A stretch of DNA of 64,000 bases from Streptomyces flaveus (GCF_014647675.1 NZ_BMPQ01000023.1:1-64000); one strand, 5' to 3'. Positions 54,696 through 63,766 are shown, counted from the first letter of the stretch. The notes: generated by a model from the sequence alone, not told the origin. A program made the numbers and translations.

Positions 54696-55210
54696 GCGGG
54701 CACCCTTTCGAGGCGCAGGAACGAGTGAGGCCACGTCGCGGCGCTCGCGTCGACATCGACGCGCGACGTCAGGGCGAACCCCTCCAGCCATCCGGAAGGC
54801 ATCCGGGAATCACCTTCCACGTGTGCGTGCACACGAGTCAGGTAGATCCTGTCGATGGCGGGAAGAGCCTGTTGATAGACGGATGCCCCGCCGATCACGA
54901 AGACCTCGCCCTGTCCGGACGCCTGCTCCAGCGCTGCGGCCTCGGCCAGCGCGGACGGGACCGAGGGCTGCCACCGGACGTCCCCTGAGCCCGGGCGGGA
55001 AGACGTGCTCACCACCACGCTGGTGCGGCCGGGGAGGGGACGCCCGAGGCGAGCGACGATGGACTCATGGGTGAGGCGCCCGAGCACCACCGCATGCCCT
55101 CGCGTGACTTCCTTGAAGTACCGCAGATCTCCCGGTAGGTGCCACGGCAGATCCCCGTCACGGCCGATGACGTCATTTTCCGAGGCCGCGACGATCAAAG
55201 ACCTTTTCAT
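54692..55210 (-). CDS. folA: Dihydrofolate reductase
   Basis: 172 residues. IVAASENDVIGRDGDLPWHL is the opening of DHFR, Asp 28 is the substrate acid (LPGDLRYFK), and FVIGGASVYQQALP binds NADPH. It renews tetrahydrofolate used by thymidylate synthase. Its ATG overlaps the thyA stop (ATGA), so the two are made together. Confidence 0.9.
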   Translation of the reverse strand: MKRSLIVAASENDVIGRDGDLPWHLPGDLRYFKEVTRGHAVVLGRLTHESIVARLGRPLPGRTSVVVSTSSRPGSGDVRWQPSVPSALAEAAALEQASGQGEVFVIGGASVYQQALPAIDRIYLTRVHAHVEGDSRMPSGWLEGFALTSRVDVDASAATWPHSFLRLERVPA

Positions 55211-56103
55211 GTCGCCACAGGAATAGACCCGATGGCGGGATGCGGGTCGTAGTCCGACAGATCGAAGTGTTCAGCACGGAAGTCATGAATGTCCGTCACC
55301 CGGCGTCCACTCTCGTTGAGGCTCACCGTCGGCAACCGCCGCGATTCCCGGTCCAGCATGACCTTCACGCTGTCGACCTGGTCTTCGTAGACATGAGCGT
55401 CCGAAACGGTGTGGTAGTAGCGCGCGGCCGGGATGCCCGTGAGGTGTTCGAGCATCAGCAGGAGGGCCGCGTACTGAATCATGTTGGACGGGACGCCGAC
55501 GGGAACGTCTCCGGAACGCTGGAACATGTGCAGATGGAGACGTCCGCCGATGACTCGGACATGGACCCAGCCGTGACAGGGGGAAATGGTGGTCTTCGGG
55601 ACCTTGCCCTCTCCACGGATCTGGTACTGCGGAATCCATGGACTGACGAAGTGGGTGCGGTCGTGCGGAAGTTCGGTCAGCTGCTCCACCAGGTGCTTGA
55701 ACTGGTCGAAGCCACTGCCCTCCGAGGTGGGGAAGTTATTGAACGCCCCACCGTAGGATCCCGGGCCCAGATCGCCTGACGGGAGTCCGCGGCGCGACGT
55801 CTTCGCCTCGCTTGCCCAGGGACCCCACCAGTCGCACCCGAACTTGGCCAGTTCGTCGAGGGTGGTCGCCCCGTTGATGAATGCGCAGAGTTCCCCGATG
55901 GGTTTGCGCCAGAACTTGGCAATACTTCTCTCGGTAATGACCGGGAACCCGTTTGCCAGGTCGAAGCTCATGGTCTGCTGCATAAGAGTCAGAGCATCCG
56001 GACCTTGCCGTGTGGGCGCCGCGGCGCCGTGCTCAAGGATGGCAGCCAAGATCGTACGGTATTGCGAATCCGGTGCACGGTCCGCATACGCGGCATATTC
56101 CAC
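55207..56103 (-). CDS. thyA: Thymidylate synthase family protein (ThyA type)
   Basis: 298 residues. Catalytic Cys 176 in ISPCHGWV, RSGD at 196-199, Asn 207 in GVPSNMIQYA and HTVSDAHVY at 231-239 cover the dUMP and folate sites. Asn 207 favours dUMP over dCMP, where hydroxymethylases have Asp. Differences from housekeeping ThyA: CHGW for CHTL, and ITER where TTK is usual. GAAGGGAA precedes the GTG at 56103; an ATG upstream at 56154 is possible. Confidence 0.88.
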   Translation of the reverse strand: MEYAAYADRAPDSQYRTILAAILEHGAAAPTRQGPDALTLMQQTMSFDLANGFPVITERSIAKFWRKPIGELCAFINGATTLDELAKFGCDWWGPWASEAKTSRRGLPSGDLGPGSYGGAFNNFPTSEGSGFDQFKHLVEQLTELPHDRTHFVSPWIPQYQIRGEGKVPKTTISPCHGWVHVRVIGGRLHLHMFQRSGDVPVGVPSNMIQYAALLLMLEHLTGIPAARYYHTVSDAHVYEDQVDSVKVMLDRESRRLPTVSLNESGRRVTDIHDFRAEHFDLSDYDPHPAIGSIPVAT

Positions 56104-56212
56104 GAGGTTCCCTTCCCCTGGCCCGTGATGTTCTCTGTGACAGGGCTGGGTCATGCTAGCAGTCGTGCTCGTGGACTCCATGCCCGGTATTCTCTCCGCC
56201 GCCAACAAACGC

Positions 56213-56965
56213 CTACACGAGATCCTTGACGCTTACGCTCAAAGCGGACGCGATCTCCTGAAGGTAGGTCAGGCTGAGATTGTTCACCTTGTCGCTGCTC
56301 TGCTCCCACTGCTTTAGCTGCTCAGGGCTGAAAGCATTCGGAATCCTGGTGGATTCCGCCACCTGTCGACGGGTCATGTTCCGCAGCTCGCGCAGCTCCT
56401 TGATGCGGGCGCCCACCCGGTGTTGTTCAAGCTCCGCGAGGGCAATCCTGCGCTGCAGCAGTTTTGGCTGCAGTTCAGTGATCTCCTGGTCGAGTTGCGC
56501 CGTGAGCTGTGTGATCGAGTCATATCGCACGAGAGTGAGCGGTCCTGGAATGCCGGTCACCATTCGACTGATCCTGGTACCGATATGTGCGACCACCAAA
56601 ATCGGGATGATGGATTCCTGGGCGAAAACGAGCTCCTGTCCGGCTCCCGTACTCGGATGGTGCGCGAGATAAATGAGCAGGTCGGAATTAATTACTCGGT
56701 GGCGGTCCGTCCGGAATACTTCCGAATCCGGCACAGTGGTGTGGTGAACCGGGTCGGTGACGTTTCTGGGCTCGTAGAGTCGCACGTTGTTGTGGGCGCA
56801 GACGGCGGCCACGGCGTCGGAAACCTCGAACAGGTACTTCCGCTCGCCGGAGTCCAGTCCGGTCAGGGCGGACGCCAGGTAGGCGTCGAGACGGCATTGG
56901 GTGGCCTGGGAATTTTGCACGCTCGGCTCCTGGGCGACCGAAGGCAGGTGGTTGGGGAGGGCCAT
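56213..56965 (-). CDS. XRE regulator fused to a nucleoside-deoxyribosyltransferase-like domain
   Basis: 250 residues. Residues 25-155 look like the nucleoside 2-deoxyribosyltransferase fold: YLASALTG, DRHRVINSDLLIYLAHHPST, GAGQELVFAQ, ISRMVTGIPGPL. Residues 183-250 are an XRE helix-turn-helix (KELRELRNMTRRQVAESTRI, ALSVSVKDLV). A domain that binds deoxynucleosides joined to a DNA-binding domain suggests a repressor sensing nucleosides. Located 109 bases upstream of thyA on the same strand. Confidence 0.75.
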   Translation of the reverse strand: MALPNHLPSVAQEPSVQNSQATQCRLDAYLASALTGLDSGERKYLFEVSDAVAAVCAHNNVRLYEPRNVTDPVHHTTVPDSEVFRTDRHRVINSDLLIYLAHHPSTGAGQELVFAQESIIPILVVAHIGTRISRMVTGIPGPLTLVRYDSITQLTAQLDQEITELQPKLLQRRIALAELEQHRVGARIKELRELRNMTRRQVAESTRIPNAFSPEQLKQWEQSSDKVNNLSLTYLQEIASALSVSVKDLV

Positions 56966-57337
56966 CACTAAAATTCCATCCTGCCGTCCAGGTGACATTC
57001 GCGGCCCAGAATACCCCGCCACGCCACCGCTCCCCGGGTGGATGGCAGGTCGGCGTATCGGTGCGCAGGTGGGACCGCAGGGCGTACTGCCGGCTGGAGC
57101 GGAGGGAGTGGCGACGGGGCTCGCCGCGGCGGTCGTAGCCGCGAGAGCCCGAGTGCGTTTCACGGGCGGGACGGGGCTGCGGGGGCGGAAGTTGGGGCGT
57201 ACGGTGTAGGCGCGGGAGAGGGGTTCGCCGGGTTGGGTGCCGTCCGCAAGGCCGTCTCTTTGATGCCGTAATGTGGCTTTTGTCGTCAGGTAAGTAGCAG
57301 CCAGACGCGGCTCTTGGGGAAGGGACTCTAGGACTTG
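56966..57337. other. Intergenic stretch, no gene supported
   Basis: 372 bases upstream of the XRE fusion gene. Promoters for it and for the small plus-strand gene should lie here; no clear hexamers or coding signal seen. Confidence 0.3.
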
Positions 57338-57499
57338 ATGCAACGCACCGTCGTCCGTTGTGCCGAGGGGCACGTGTTCACCACCGCTCCGCTTCCGATG
57401 CAGCAAGCTGAGCGGCTCGGACCCGGCCGGCTCATCCGGTGCCCCCGATGCGCCAGGCTTCGCAGTGTGGTCCCGGTTGCTCTGGAAAAGCAACGGTAG
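57338..57499 (+). CDS. Small zinc-ribbon-like protein
   Basis: 53 residues: VRCAEGHVF and IRCPRCARL give two Cys-x-x-x-His/Cys-x-x-Cys knuckles, enough for one zinc site. AGGA lies before the ATG. No function known. Confidence 0.55.
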   Translation: MQRTVVRCAEGHVFTTAPLPMQQAERLGPGRLIRCPRCARLRSVVPVALEKQR

Positions 57500-57654
57500 G
57501 CACAGTCGGGACAGTTCGCGGGGTCGCTCAGCGGTGACGGGTACGTGGCGCCGTAGCGGTTGTCATGTGCCCGTGCCCTCTGCGTATCCTCCGGACGTGC
57601 CGATGAGTGGATCAACTTTCCTTGGAGCGTCCAGGAGCCCGTCGTGAAGAAGGG

Positions 57655-57897
57655 CTACTCGGCGATCTCCGTGCGCTCCCACCACTCGTAGACCGGCAGC
57701 TTTCCCTTCGCCGTTTCCTGGCGTCGTGACGTCGGGCGGAAATGTTCGTAGCCGCCGCGGTGCAGGATCTTCAGGTCCTCGCCCGCCGGGGCCGTGGCGG
57801 GGACGATCCTTTCGGGCAGGTCGTCGGGGCCGCCTTCGAGGGCTGCCAGGGCCGCTTTCTCTGATGTGTTGCCTGTCTTGGTGGTCTTTGTGGCCAT
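57655..57897 (-). CDS. DUF5988-like small protein
   Basis: 80 residues. ALEGGPDDLPERIVPAT, then LKILHRGGYEHF and VYEWWERTEIAE, matches a small streptomycete family that I place in DUF5988. GGAAGC precedes the ATG at 57897. Function unknown. Confidence 0.65.
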   Translation of the reverse strand: MATKTTKTGNTSEKAALAALEGGPDDLPERIVPATAPAGEDLKILHRGGYEHFRPTSRRQETAKGKLPVYEWWERTEIAE

Positions 57898-57923
57898 GCT
57901 TCCAGTCTTCTCAGCTCGTGGTT

Positions 57924-59240
57924 TCAGTCGCCCCGCGGCAAGCAGATCACCGGGATCCGCTGGACGAGGTTGTTGCCGAAGCCGCCGCGGTTCCAGGGCT
58001 GGTCGAGGGGTTGGGTGTGGCCCGCGGCGTCGGTGGCGCGGGCGGTGAGTACGTGGGTGCCGGGGGCGGCCGTCCATGTCGTACGCCAGCTCTGCCACGC
58101 CCATGCACTCCCGGCGGATCCGTCGGGTTTGTCGGGTTTATGGTCTAGAGCGGCCTCGGCCCAGGTGTCGCCGTCATCCGTGCTCACCTCGACCTTCGTC
58201 ACCGGGGCGTGGCCCGACCAGGCGCGGCCCTCCAACTGCACGGGACCGGGGCGTACGACGCGGGTGCGGGACATGAAGTCGGGGAAGCCCGGCGGGATCA
58301 TCAGGGCCCGCGGGGCGATGCGGGTGACCGGTTCGCCGGGGTCGTCGGGGTCGTCGGCCGAGCGGCGGTAGCGGTAAGCGACCGTCTGCTGGAATCCCGT
58401 GAAGGGCGTGTTGGTCAGAGCGATGTCGCGGAGCCATTTCACATGGGCCATGCCGTACCAGCCGGGCACCACGAGGCGTACGGGGTGGCCGTGCTGCGGG
58501 GGCAGTGGGGCGCCGTTCATCTCGTACGCCACCAGCACCTCGGGGTCGTCGGCGGTGGCGTCGGAGAGGGGGAGGCTGCGCTGGTAGTCCTGCTCCACGC
58601 CCCGTTCCACGCCGTGGTCGGCGCCGGTGAACACGGCCTCGACGGCGTCCGGCTCGACGCCGGCCTCGGCGAGCAGCGTACGCAGCGGGACCCCCGTCCA
58701 GTCGGCGGTGCCGACCGCCTCCACCAGCCAGGGCTGGCTCACGGGCCGCGGGGTGAGCCGGGCCCGGCCGTTGCCCGCGCACTCCATCGTCACCCGGTGC
58801 GTGACGGCCGGGAACGAGCGCAGGGTGGCCATGTCCAGGGTCAGCGGTGTGCGTACGCGGCCCCGCACGGCGAGCGTCCAGTCCTCCGCGCCGGCGGCGT
58901 CGACGGTGGGGATGTCGTAGTGGACGAGTACGTAGTGCAGTCCGGGCGGCGTGACCTCGTACCGCAGCGCCTCCAGCGGCAGCCCGTGATTGCGGGCCGC
59001 GAGCGCGAGTTCCTCCGGGCTGATCCCCTCGGCGGGCTCGGCCACGCGGGCCGGTGCGCTGACGGCCCGTAGCGCGCTGATGTGCGCGTCGGCGGCGTGC
59101 GCGGCGTGGGCGTCACCGGCATGCTCGAGGCTTGCGTGGGCGTCGCCGATGGGCCCGTCGTGCGGCACGATGCGCTCGGCCTCAGCCTGTCCCGGTCCTT
59201 GTCGCGCGGCCTGTACGTCGCGTGCGTCGCGTCCGTCCAT
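57924..59240 (-). CDS. Sulfite-oxidase-type molybdopterin enzyme
   Basis: 438 residues. Cys 154 in TMECAGNGRA is the molybdenum ligand. HGHPVRLVVPGWYGMAHVKW is the cofactor-binding core, and the C-terminal Ig-like dimerisation domain begins near VTKVEVSTDDGDTWAEA. The N-terminus is His/Ala-rich (AHAAHAADAHISAL) and lacks a Tat signal, so the protein is probably cytoplasmic. It should oxidise sulfite or a related substrate. Confidence 0.9.
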   Translation of the reverse strand: MDGRDARDVQAARQGPGQAEAERIVPHDGPIGDAHASLEHAGDAHAAHAADAHISALRAVSAPARVAEPAEGISPEELALAARNHGLPLEALRYEVTPPGLHYVLVHYDIPTVDAAGAEDWTLAVRGRVRTPLTLDMATLRSFPAVTHRVTMECAGNGRARLTPRPVSQPWLVEAVGTADWTGVPLRTLLAEAGVEPDAVEAVFTGADHGVERGVEQDYQRSLPLSDATADDPEVLVAYEMNGAPLPPQHGHPVRLVVPGWYGMAHVKWLRDIALTNTPFTGFQQTVAYRYRRSADDPDDPGEPVTRIAPRALMIPPGFPDFMSRTRVVRPGPVQLEGRAWSGHAPVTKVEVSTDDGDTWAEAALDHKPDKPDGSAGSAWAWQSWRTTWTAAPGTHVLTARATDAAGHTQPLDQPWNRGGFGNNLVQRIPVICLPRGD

Positions 59241-59358
59241 GACTCCATCGTGCGCTTGCGAGCCGTGCCACGCGAGACCAACCGGCCCGGGAAATGCCGA
59301 GGCGCAGCACACGTGGCGTGTGCTGCGCCCGTCGTACCGCCTGAGTGCCAGGCCAGGC

Positions 59359-60267
59359 TCAGAACGTCCCCAGCTTGATGATCGACAGCAGTGCTACCAG
59401 CTGGATCGCCGAGGCGCCCAGGGCCTTCGGCCACGGAAGGTCGTGGGACTTGTTGACCATCAGCGTGAACAGGGCGGCGGCTCCCAGCCATGTCGCCCAG
59501 CCCAGGATCTGCACGAACGGCGCGTCGCCACCCATGAAGAGGGCCACGACCAGGCGGGGGGCGTCCGTGAGCGACATGATCAGCATGGAGAGGCCGACCG
59601 TGGGCTGCCAGGCGCCGTCACCGCCGAGCTGGCGCGCGAGGGTGTGGGTGACCACGCCCAGGATGAAGGCGCTGAGCACGATCGCGACCGCCGTCGTCAG
59701 GACGATGGGGACCGCGTTGGAGAGCGTCGCGTTGATCGCGTCCTCGCGCGCGCCGTCGAAGCCGAAGACCGCCAGCAGCCCGTACAGGAACGTCACGATC
59801 AGGGCCGGGCCCCACATCGCGTAGTCACGCATCTGCAGGAACGTCTGGTTCGGGCGCATGATGACGCCGCTCAGCAGTTCCTTCCAGTGCAGACGCGGGC
59901 CCACCGGGGGCGCCGGCGTCTGGCCGGCGCGGTAGGTCCCGCCATGGCTGTACGGATCCTCGCCGACCCCGAACGCCTGGGTGTGGCCCGGGTTGTTCGC
60001 CGCGTACGGGTCCGGGCCCTGGGCGTGGTGATCGTGATCACCGAAGTACTCCGGCTCGCCGTGGCCGTTCGCCTGGGGCCACTGCTGCCCGCCGCCGTTG
60101 CCGTACTGCTGCGCCTGCGGCGGGTACGGCTGCGGCGCGGGGGGATAGCCGTACGACGGGCGGCCCGGGGGCGCCTGCTGTCCGTACGGTTGCTGCCGCG
60201 CTTGCTGTTGCGGACTTGCTTGCCGGGTGCGGTTGTCCCGGCCGCGTCCGATCCTGAATCCAGCCAC
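59359..60267 (-). CDS. Yip1 domain membrane protein
   Basis: 302 residues. The first 120 are Pro/Gln/Tyr-rich and disordered. Residues 125-300 hold five membrane helices in the Yip1 pattern (MRPNQTFLQMRDYAMWGPAL). The GTG at 60267 is chosen because homology starts there; an ATG at 60348 would add 27 residues. Role in actinobacteria unknown. Confidence 0.75.
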   Translation of the reverse strand: MAGFRIGRGRDNRTRQASPQQQARQQPYGQQAPPGRPSYGYPPAPQPYPPQAQQYGNGGGQQWPQANGHGEPEYFGDHDHHAQGPDPYAANNPGHTQAFGVGEDPYSHGGTYRAGQTPAPPVGPRLHWKELLSGVIMRPNQTFLQMRDYAMWGPALIVTFLYGLLAVFGFDGAREDAINATLSNAVPIVLTTAVAIVLSAFILGVVTHTLARQLGGDGAWQPTVGLSMLIMSLTDAPRLVVALFMGGDAPFVQILGWATWLGAAALFTLMVNKSHDLPWPKALGASAIQLVALLSIIKLGTF

Positions 60268-60478
60268 GTAATCGAACGTACCTGGTCCCACGGTTCCGTG
60301 CGCCGGGCCCGGGGGAACGGACCCGGCTTTGACGCTGAGCTGTGACATCCCCTAAGGGGTTGTCCAGCCGATTTTCCGTGGCCGCTCAGGGGCGGCTCAG
60401 GGTTTTGCGGTACGCGGCTTCCGTTGCCGTTGCTGCGGTCGCTGCCGGTGCCGTGCGTCCTGCGGGCGTCACGACGCG

Positions 60479-60874
60479 TCACGACCAGAAGGCGTTGGCC
60501 CTCTCGATGTCCTCGATGCATTCGTCGAGGTCGGTGACCTTGTCTCCGACGATCCGGAAGACGATGGATCCGGTCTCGTCGAGCTGCTTGCCGCCTCGCT
60601 CGGCCGTGAAGCGGTGAATGCCGACCGCGTGGCCCCGGCCGTCGACGAGGACCTGGCGCAGTTCGACGCGCAGGGTCCCGTTCGTCTCCTCGTTGAGCCG
60701 GCGGTACAGGTCGATGATCGAGTCCTGGCCCTTGAAGTCGCCGGAGAGCGGGTGGTTGCCGGGTACGTGCTGCGTGGCGTCCCCGGACATCAGCGTGCGC
60801 AGGGTGTCCATGTCACCGCGCTGGAAGGCCTCGTAGCCCTTGCGTACCAGTTCTGCGTGCGGGTGTTCGGCCAT
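60479..60874 (-). CDS. SnoaL/NTF2-like protein
   Basis: 131 residues: AELVRKGYEAFQRGDMDTLR, GNHPLSGDFKGQDSIIDLYR and the strand VFRIVGDKVTDLDECIEDIE match the NTF2-like cone fold. It may be a small isomerase or ligand binder. GGTGGCGAG precedes the ATG. Confidence 0.82.
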   Translation of the reverse strand: MAEHPHAELVRKGYEAFQRGDMDTLRTLMSGDATQHVPGNHPLSGDFKGQDSIIDLYRRLNEETNGTLRVELRQVLVDGRGHAVGIHRFTAERGGKQLDETGSIVFRIVGDKVTDLDECIEDIERANAFWS

Positions 60875-61149
60875 GGTGCTCGCCACCTTCCGTGGCTTGG
60901 GTCGGTATGCGGCTTACATAGGTAATTGTTCGCCTGTGTCGCCGCGTGAGCCACTGGGGGCAAGGAGCCCTCGCGCATTAGCCCTCGCGCATCCTGCGGT
61001 ACGGAATGGCCGGAAGGTATGTCTTCCAGCCCGACTCGGAGAGACCTCGAAGATGCCCGGGAGCACCCCTGCTCCGCTCCTGGCGCAGGCCGGACTGCCC
61101 GACGCCGTCCCCGCCGTCGTCCTGACCGCCCTGCTCGAAGCACTGGAGG

Positions 61150-61500
61150 CTATTCGGTGTCCTTCGGGTGACGCGGTGAGGCATACACCAGGATCACAGT
61201 GGAGGTCTCTGGGCTGACCAAGTAGCGAACCCGGCCGCCACTGGTGATCTCGTACTCCCACTGCTCCAGTTCGGAGCCCTTCCATTCCCTGGTGGCATGC
61301 CTGCCGCGGAGCTGGTGCTGACGGTTCCAGTTGGCGCGCGACAGTGGTTCTGTGCGAAGGGCTTCCAGGCAGCGATGCGCGCTCGGCAGCGCCACCCGGC
61401 ACAGCTCCTCCCAACCGGTCGCAGCGTCCGTGGTCCCGTGGATGACGTTCCAGCCGCTCAGTGGGGGGACACTGACCCGATCGCCTTTCTTCGGGCTCAC
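61150..61500 (-). CDS. RelE/ParE-like toxin (probable)
   Basis: 116 residues. RANWNRQHQLRGRHATREWK followed by EQWEYEITSGGRVRYLVSPE and VILVYASPRHP is the strand-rich RelE/ParE pattern with basic residues. The GTG overlaps the upstream stop (GTGA at 61497-61500), as in toxin-antitoxin pairs. Confidence 0.65.
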   Translation of the reverse strand: MSPKKGDRVSVPPLSGWNVIHGTTDAATGWEELCRVALPSAHRCLEALRTEPLSRANWNRQHQLRGRHATREWKGSELEQWEYEITSGGRVRYLVSPETSTVILVYASPRHPKDTE

Positions 61501-61982
61501 TCATGCACCTCGACCGGGCCGAGGTCGACGTCGCCCAGCGGACGAAGTGCTTCCCTGAGCTGGTCAGGGTCGGCGTTGATGCGGGCGGTTGCCCGCCACG
61601 AGACGATCGCTCGGTGCACGGCATCCCTCGCCCCCAGCTCGGCGGCGTCGGACAGCGCATCCAGAAGCTCGACAGTGAATCCCCGGACTTCCTCGTCGTT
61701 CAGGTGCCGCACCCACGGGAACACCTCGGGGAGCGCGAGCAGAACTGACTTGGCGCCGTCATCTCGCTTCATCAGGGCTAGAAACAGCCGGGACGCGGTG
61801 GTCAGGTTTTCTTCGGTGCGCTCTGCGTGTATGGCTGTGGTCAGCACCATGTCGGGCGCGTCCCGGTGCGTGACACGCAGGCATCCCAGAGCGGCAGCCC
61901 TGGCAGCTACGGCCTTCGGGTTCCGGGACAGATCGGTGAACGAGACAGATTCCGATTCGGATGCCACCTGCGCGATGCTCAT
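61497..61982 (-). CDS. Phd/YefM-like antitoxin (probable)
   Basis: 161 residues. SVSFTDLSRNPKAVAARAAA then VTHRDAPDMVLTT is a Phd/YefM-type DNA-binding start, longer than usual (family about 80-90) with a helical C-terminal extension of 90 residues. Antitoxin first, toxin second, overlapping. Direct repeats cover its start. Confidence 0.62.
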   Translation of the reverse strand: MSIAQVASESESVSFTDLSRNPKAVAARAAALGCLRVTHRDAPDMVLTTAIHAERTEENLTTASRLFLALMKRDDGAKSVLLALPEVFPWVRHLNDEEVRGFTVELLDALSDAAELGARDAVHRAIVSWRATARINADPDQLREALRPLGDVDLGPVEVHE

Positions 61983-62014
61983 ACTCAGACCGTACTCTGA
62001 TTGTGCTCTGATTT
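61982..62014 (-). promoter_or_regulatory. Three 11-bp direct repeats at the antitoxin start
   Basis: TACTCAGACCG, TACTCTGATTG and TGCTCTGATTT stand head to tail, ending on the antitoxin start codon. This is a likely autoregulation site. Confidence 0.5.
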
Positions 62015-62101
62015 CCATCACGAAACGAGGCCATCCAAATGGATGGGTGAACGCGGCGCGGCCTGTGTGAGGACCCGGCCCGTACCGACTCCGCGCAGGG
62101 G

Positions 62102-62512
62102 TCACGACTGAGGTCCGGCTCCGGCTCCGAGTTCACACCAGACGTACTTTCCGCCGGAGCCGTTGACTTTGAACCAGCCCCAGTCATCGGCGTACGCGTC
62201 GACGATGCGCAGGCCGCGGCCGTGCTCGTCGTGGACGGGGGCGAGGGTGGGGGACGTGGTCGGGGGCGTGGGGTCCGTGTCCCATGCGCCGAGGCGGAAC
62301 GAGGGGCCCGACTGTCTGATCTTGAGGGCGGCGGGTCCTTCGGTGTGCCGGATGGCGTTGGAGAGGAGTTCGGAGGCGAGGAGTTCCGCCGGGTCGATGA
62401 GGGAGGGGAGGTCGTGGGTGGTGAGGATGTCGCGGAGGGTGCGGCGGCCGATGGGGACGGCTCGGGGACCGTTGGGGACGTAGAGGGTGTACTCCCAGAG
62501 GGGTTTAGGCAT
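62102..62512 (-). CDS. RsbW-like ATP-binding protein
   Basis: 136 residues. ELLASELLSNAIRHTEGPAA is the N-box and HDEHGRGLRIVDAYADDW the G-box of a GHKL ATPase. Such proteins bind sigma factors or partners of XRE/DUF397 pairs. It lies beside such a pair. Confidence 0.85.
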   Translation of the reverse strand: MPKPLWEYTLYVPNGPRAVPIGRRTLRDILTTHDLPSLIDPAELLASELLSNAIRHTEGPAALKIRQSGPSFRLGAWDTDPTPPTTSPTLAPVHDEHGRGLRIVDAYADDWGWFKVNGSGGKYVWCELGAGAGPQS

Positions 62513-62731
62513 ACGTGTCTCCCAGGGTGGGTGGAGGGGTGAGGGTGAGGCGCGGCGGCGTCGGGCGGTGTCTTTGTCGCGCCCGCCATGGCATGGCGGT
62601 GCGGTGCGCTTCCGGGGTCCCGGCGGTTCCGCAGCGTGTGCGGCGCATCACTGAAGGTAGGGGTGAGTACTCACCCCGGTCAAGCTGAACTGGGATACTG
62701 GTGCTTCCAAGTGCCGGAAGGAAAGGGCCAC

Positions 62732-63574
62732 ATGCCAGCGAGGAGCATCGTCACCGCACGTCAGGCGCGGCTGGGCGCCGAACTGCGCAAGCTTCGAGAG
62801 CGGGCGGGCCCATCGATCCGAGAGGCGTCCGAGGCCACGGGGATCGCGCAGACCAAGATCTCCATGTTGGAGGCGGGGCGGGTCGGTGTGAGCGCGGAGC
62901 GCGTTCGGCACCTCGCCAGTCAGTACGCGTGTGACGACTCCGCCCTCGTGGAAGCGCTGGTGGCCATGGCGACCGAGCGAGGGCGCGGCTGGTGGGAGGA
63001 GTACCGGGAGACGGTGCCGGCCGGGTACATGAACGTGGCCGAACTGGAGCACTACGCGGCCGAGTTGAGCACGTTCCAGACTGTGCACATCCCGGGGCTG
63101 TTGCAGACGGAGGAGCAGATGCGCGGCATCTTCGCCTCGTCGGTGCCGTTGCTCTCCGAGGAGCAGCGCGAAGCACGGGTGCGCTTTCGGCTGCGGCGCC
63201 AGGAGATCCTGGGCAAGATCCCCTACGAAGCCGTGATTCACGAGGCGGCCCTGCGGATCCGGGCTGCCGACAGCAAGGTCGCCCGGTACCAGTTGCTGCA
63301 CATCCTGGAGCACTCGGAGCTGCCTCAAGTGACCGTGCGCGTCGTGCCGTTCGACGTGGACGGCTTTGCCGGGATCAGCGCTCCCCTGGTGTACGCGAGT
63401 GGTCCTGTCCCGCAGTTGGACACTGTTCTGGTGGACACCAACCACGGCGGGGCCTACCTGGACGCGGAAGCCCAGCTCAGCCGCTACCGAGCGACCGTAC
63501 GCACGATCGAGGAGGTGGCCCTGGGCGTCGTAGAGTCGAGGGACTTCATCCACCACCTCGTACAGCACATGTGA
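62732..63574 (+). CDS. XRE family regulator with DUF5753
   Basis: 280 residues. Helix-turn-helix at about 10-60 (LGAELRKLRERAGPSIREAS, IAQTKISMLEAGR) and DUF5753 from about 95 (LQTEEQMRGIF, PLVYASGPVPQLDTVLVDTN). GGAAGGAAAGGG precedes the ATG. Followed 10 bases later by a DUF397 gene. Confidence 0.92.
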   Translation: MPARSIVTARQARLGAELRKLRERAGPSIREASEATGIAQTKISMLEAGRVGVSAERVRHLASQYACDDSALVEALVAMATERGRGWWEEYRETVPAGYMNVAELEHYAAELSTFQTVHIPGLLQTEEQMRGIFASSVPLLSEEQREARVRFRLRRQEILGKIPYEAVIHEAALRIRAADSKVARYQLLHILEHSELPQVTVRVVPFDVDGFAGISAPLVYASGPVPQLDTVLVDTNHGGAYLDAEAQLSRYRATVRTIEEVALGVVESRDFIHHLVQHM

Positions 63575-63583
63575 GGCCTCGAC

Positions 63584-63766
63584 ATGGCACAGGACGCCTG
63601 GCAGAAGTCATCCTTCTCCGGCGGGGGTGACTCCGACGACTGTGTCGAACTCGCCGCCCGCCAGGGCCTCCTACTCCTCCGCGAAAGCGACGAGCCCGGC
63701 ACGGTACTGACCACCACCGCCACCGGACTCGCCGCCCTCATACGTCACCTACACCGCGCCCACTAG
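63584..63766 (+). CDS. DUF397 family protein
   Basis: 60 residues: WQKSSFSGGGDSDDCVELAA opens the family, and LRESDEPGTVL and ALIRHL close it. In Streptomyces these small proteins act with the neighbouring XRE/DUF5753 regulator. Confidence 0.92.
   Translation: MAQDAWQKSSFSGGGDSDDCVELAARQGLLLLRESDEPGTVLTTTATGLAALIRHLHRAH

Noticed and set aside
55207..56103. ThyA homologue as a dCMP hydroxymethylase
   Set aside because: The position that is Asp in dCMP hydroxymethylases is Asn (GVPSNMIQYA), as in dUMP-using thymidylate synthases; the question stays open only because nearby motifs differ from housekeeping ThyA.
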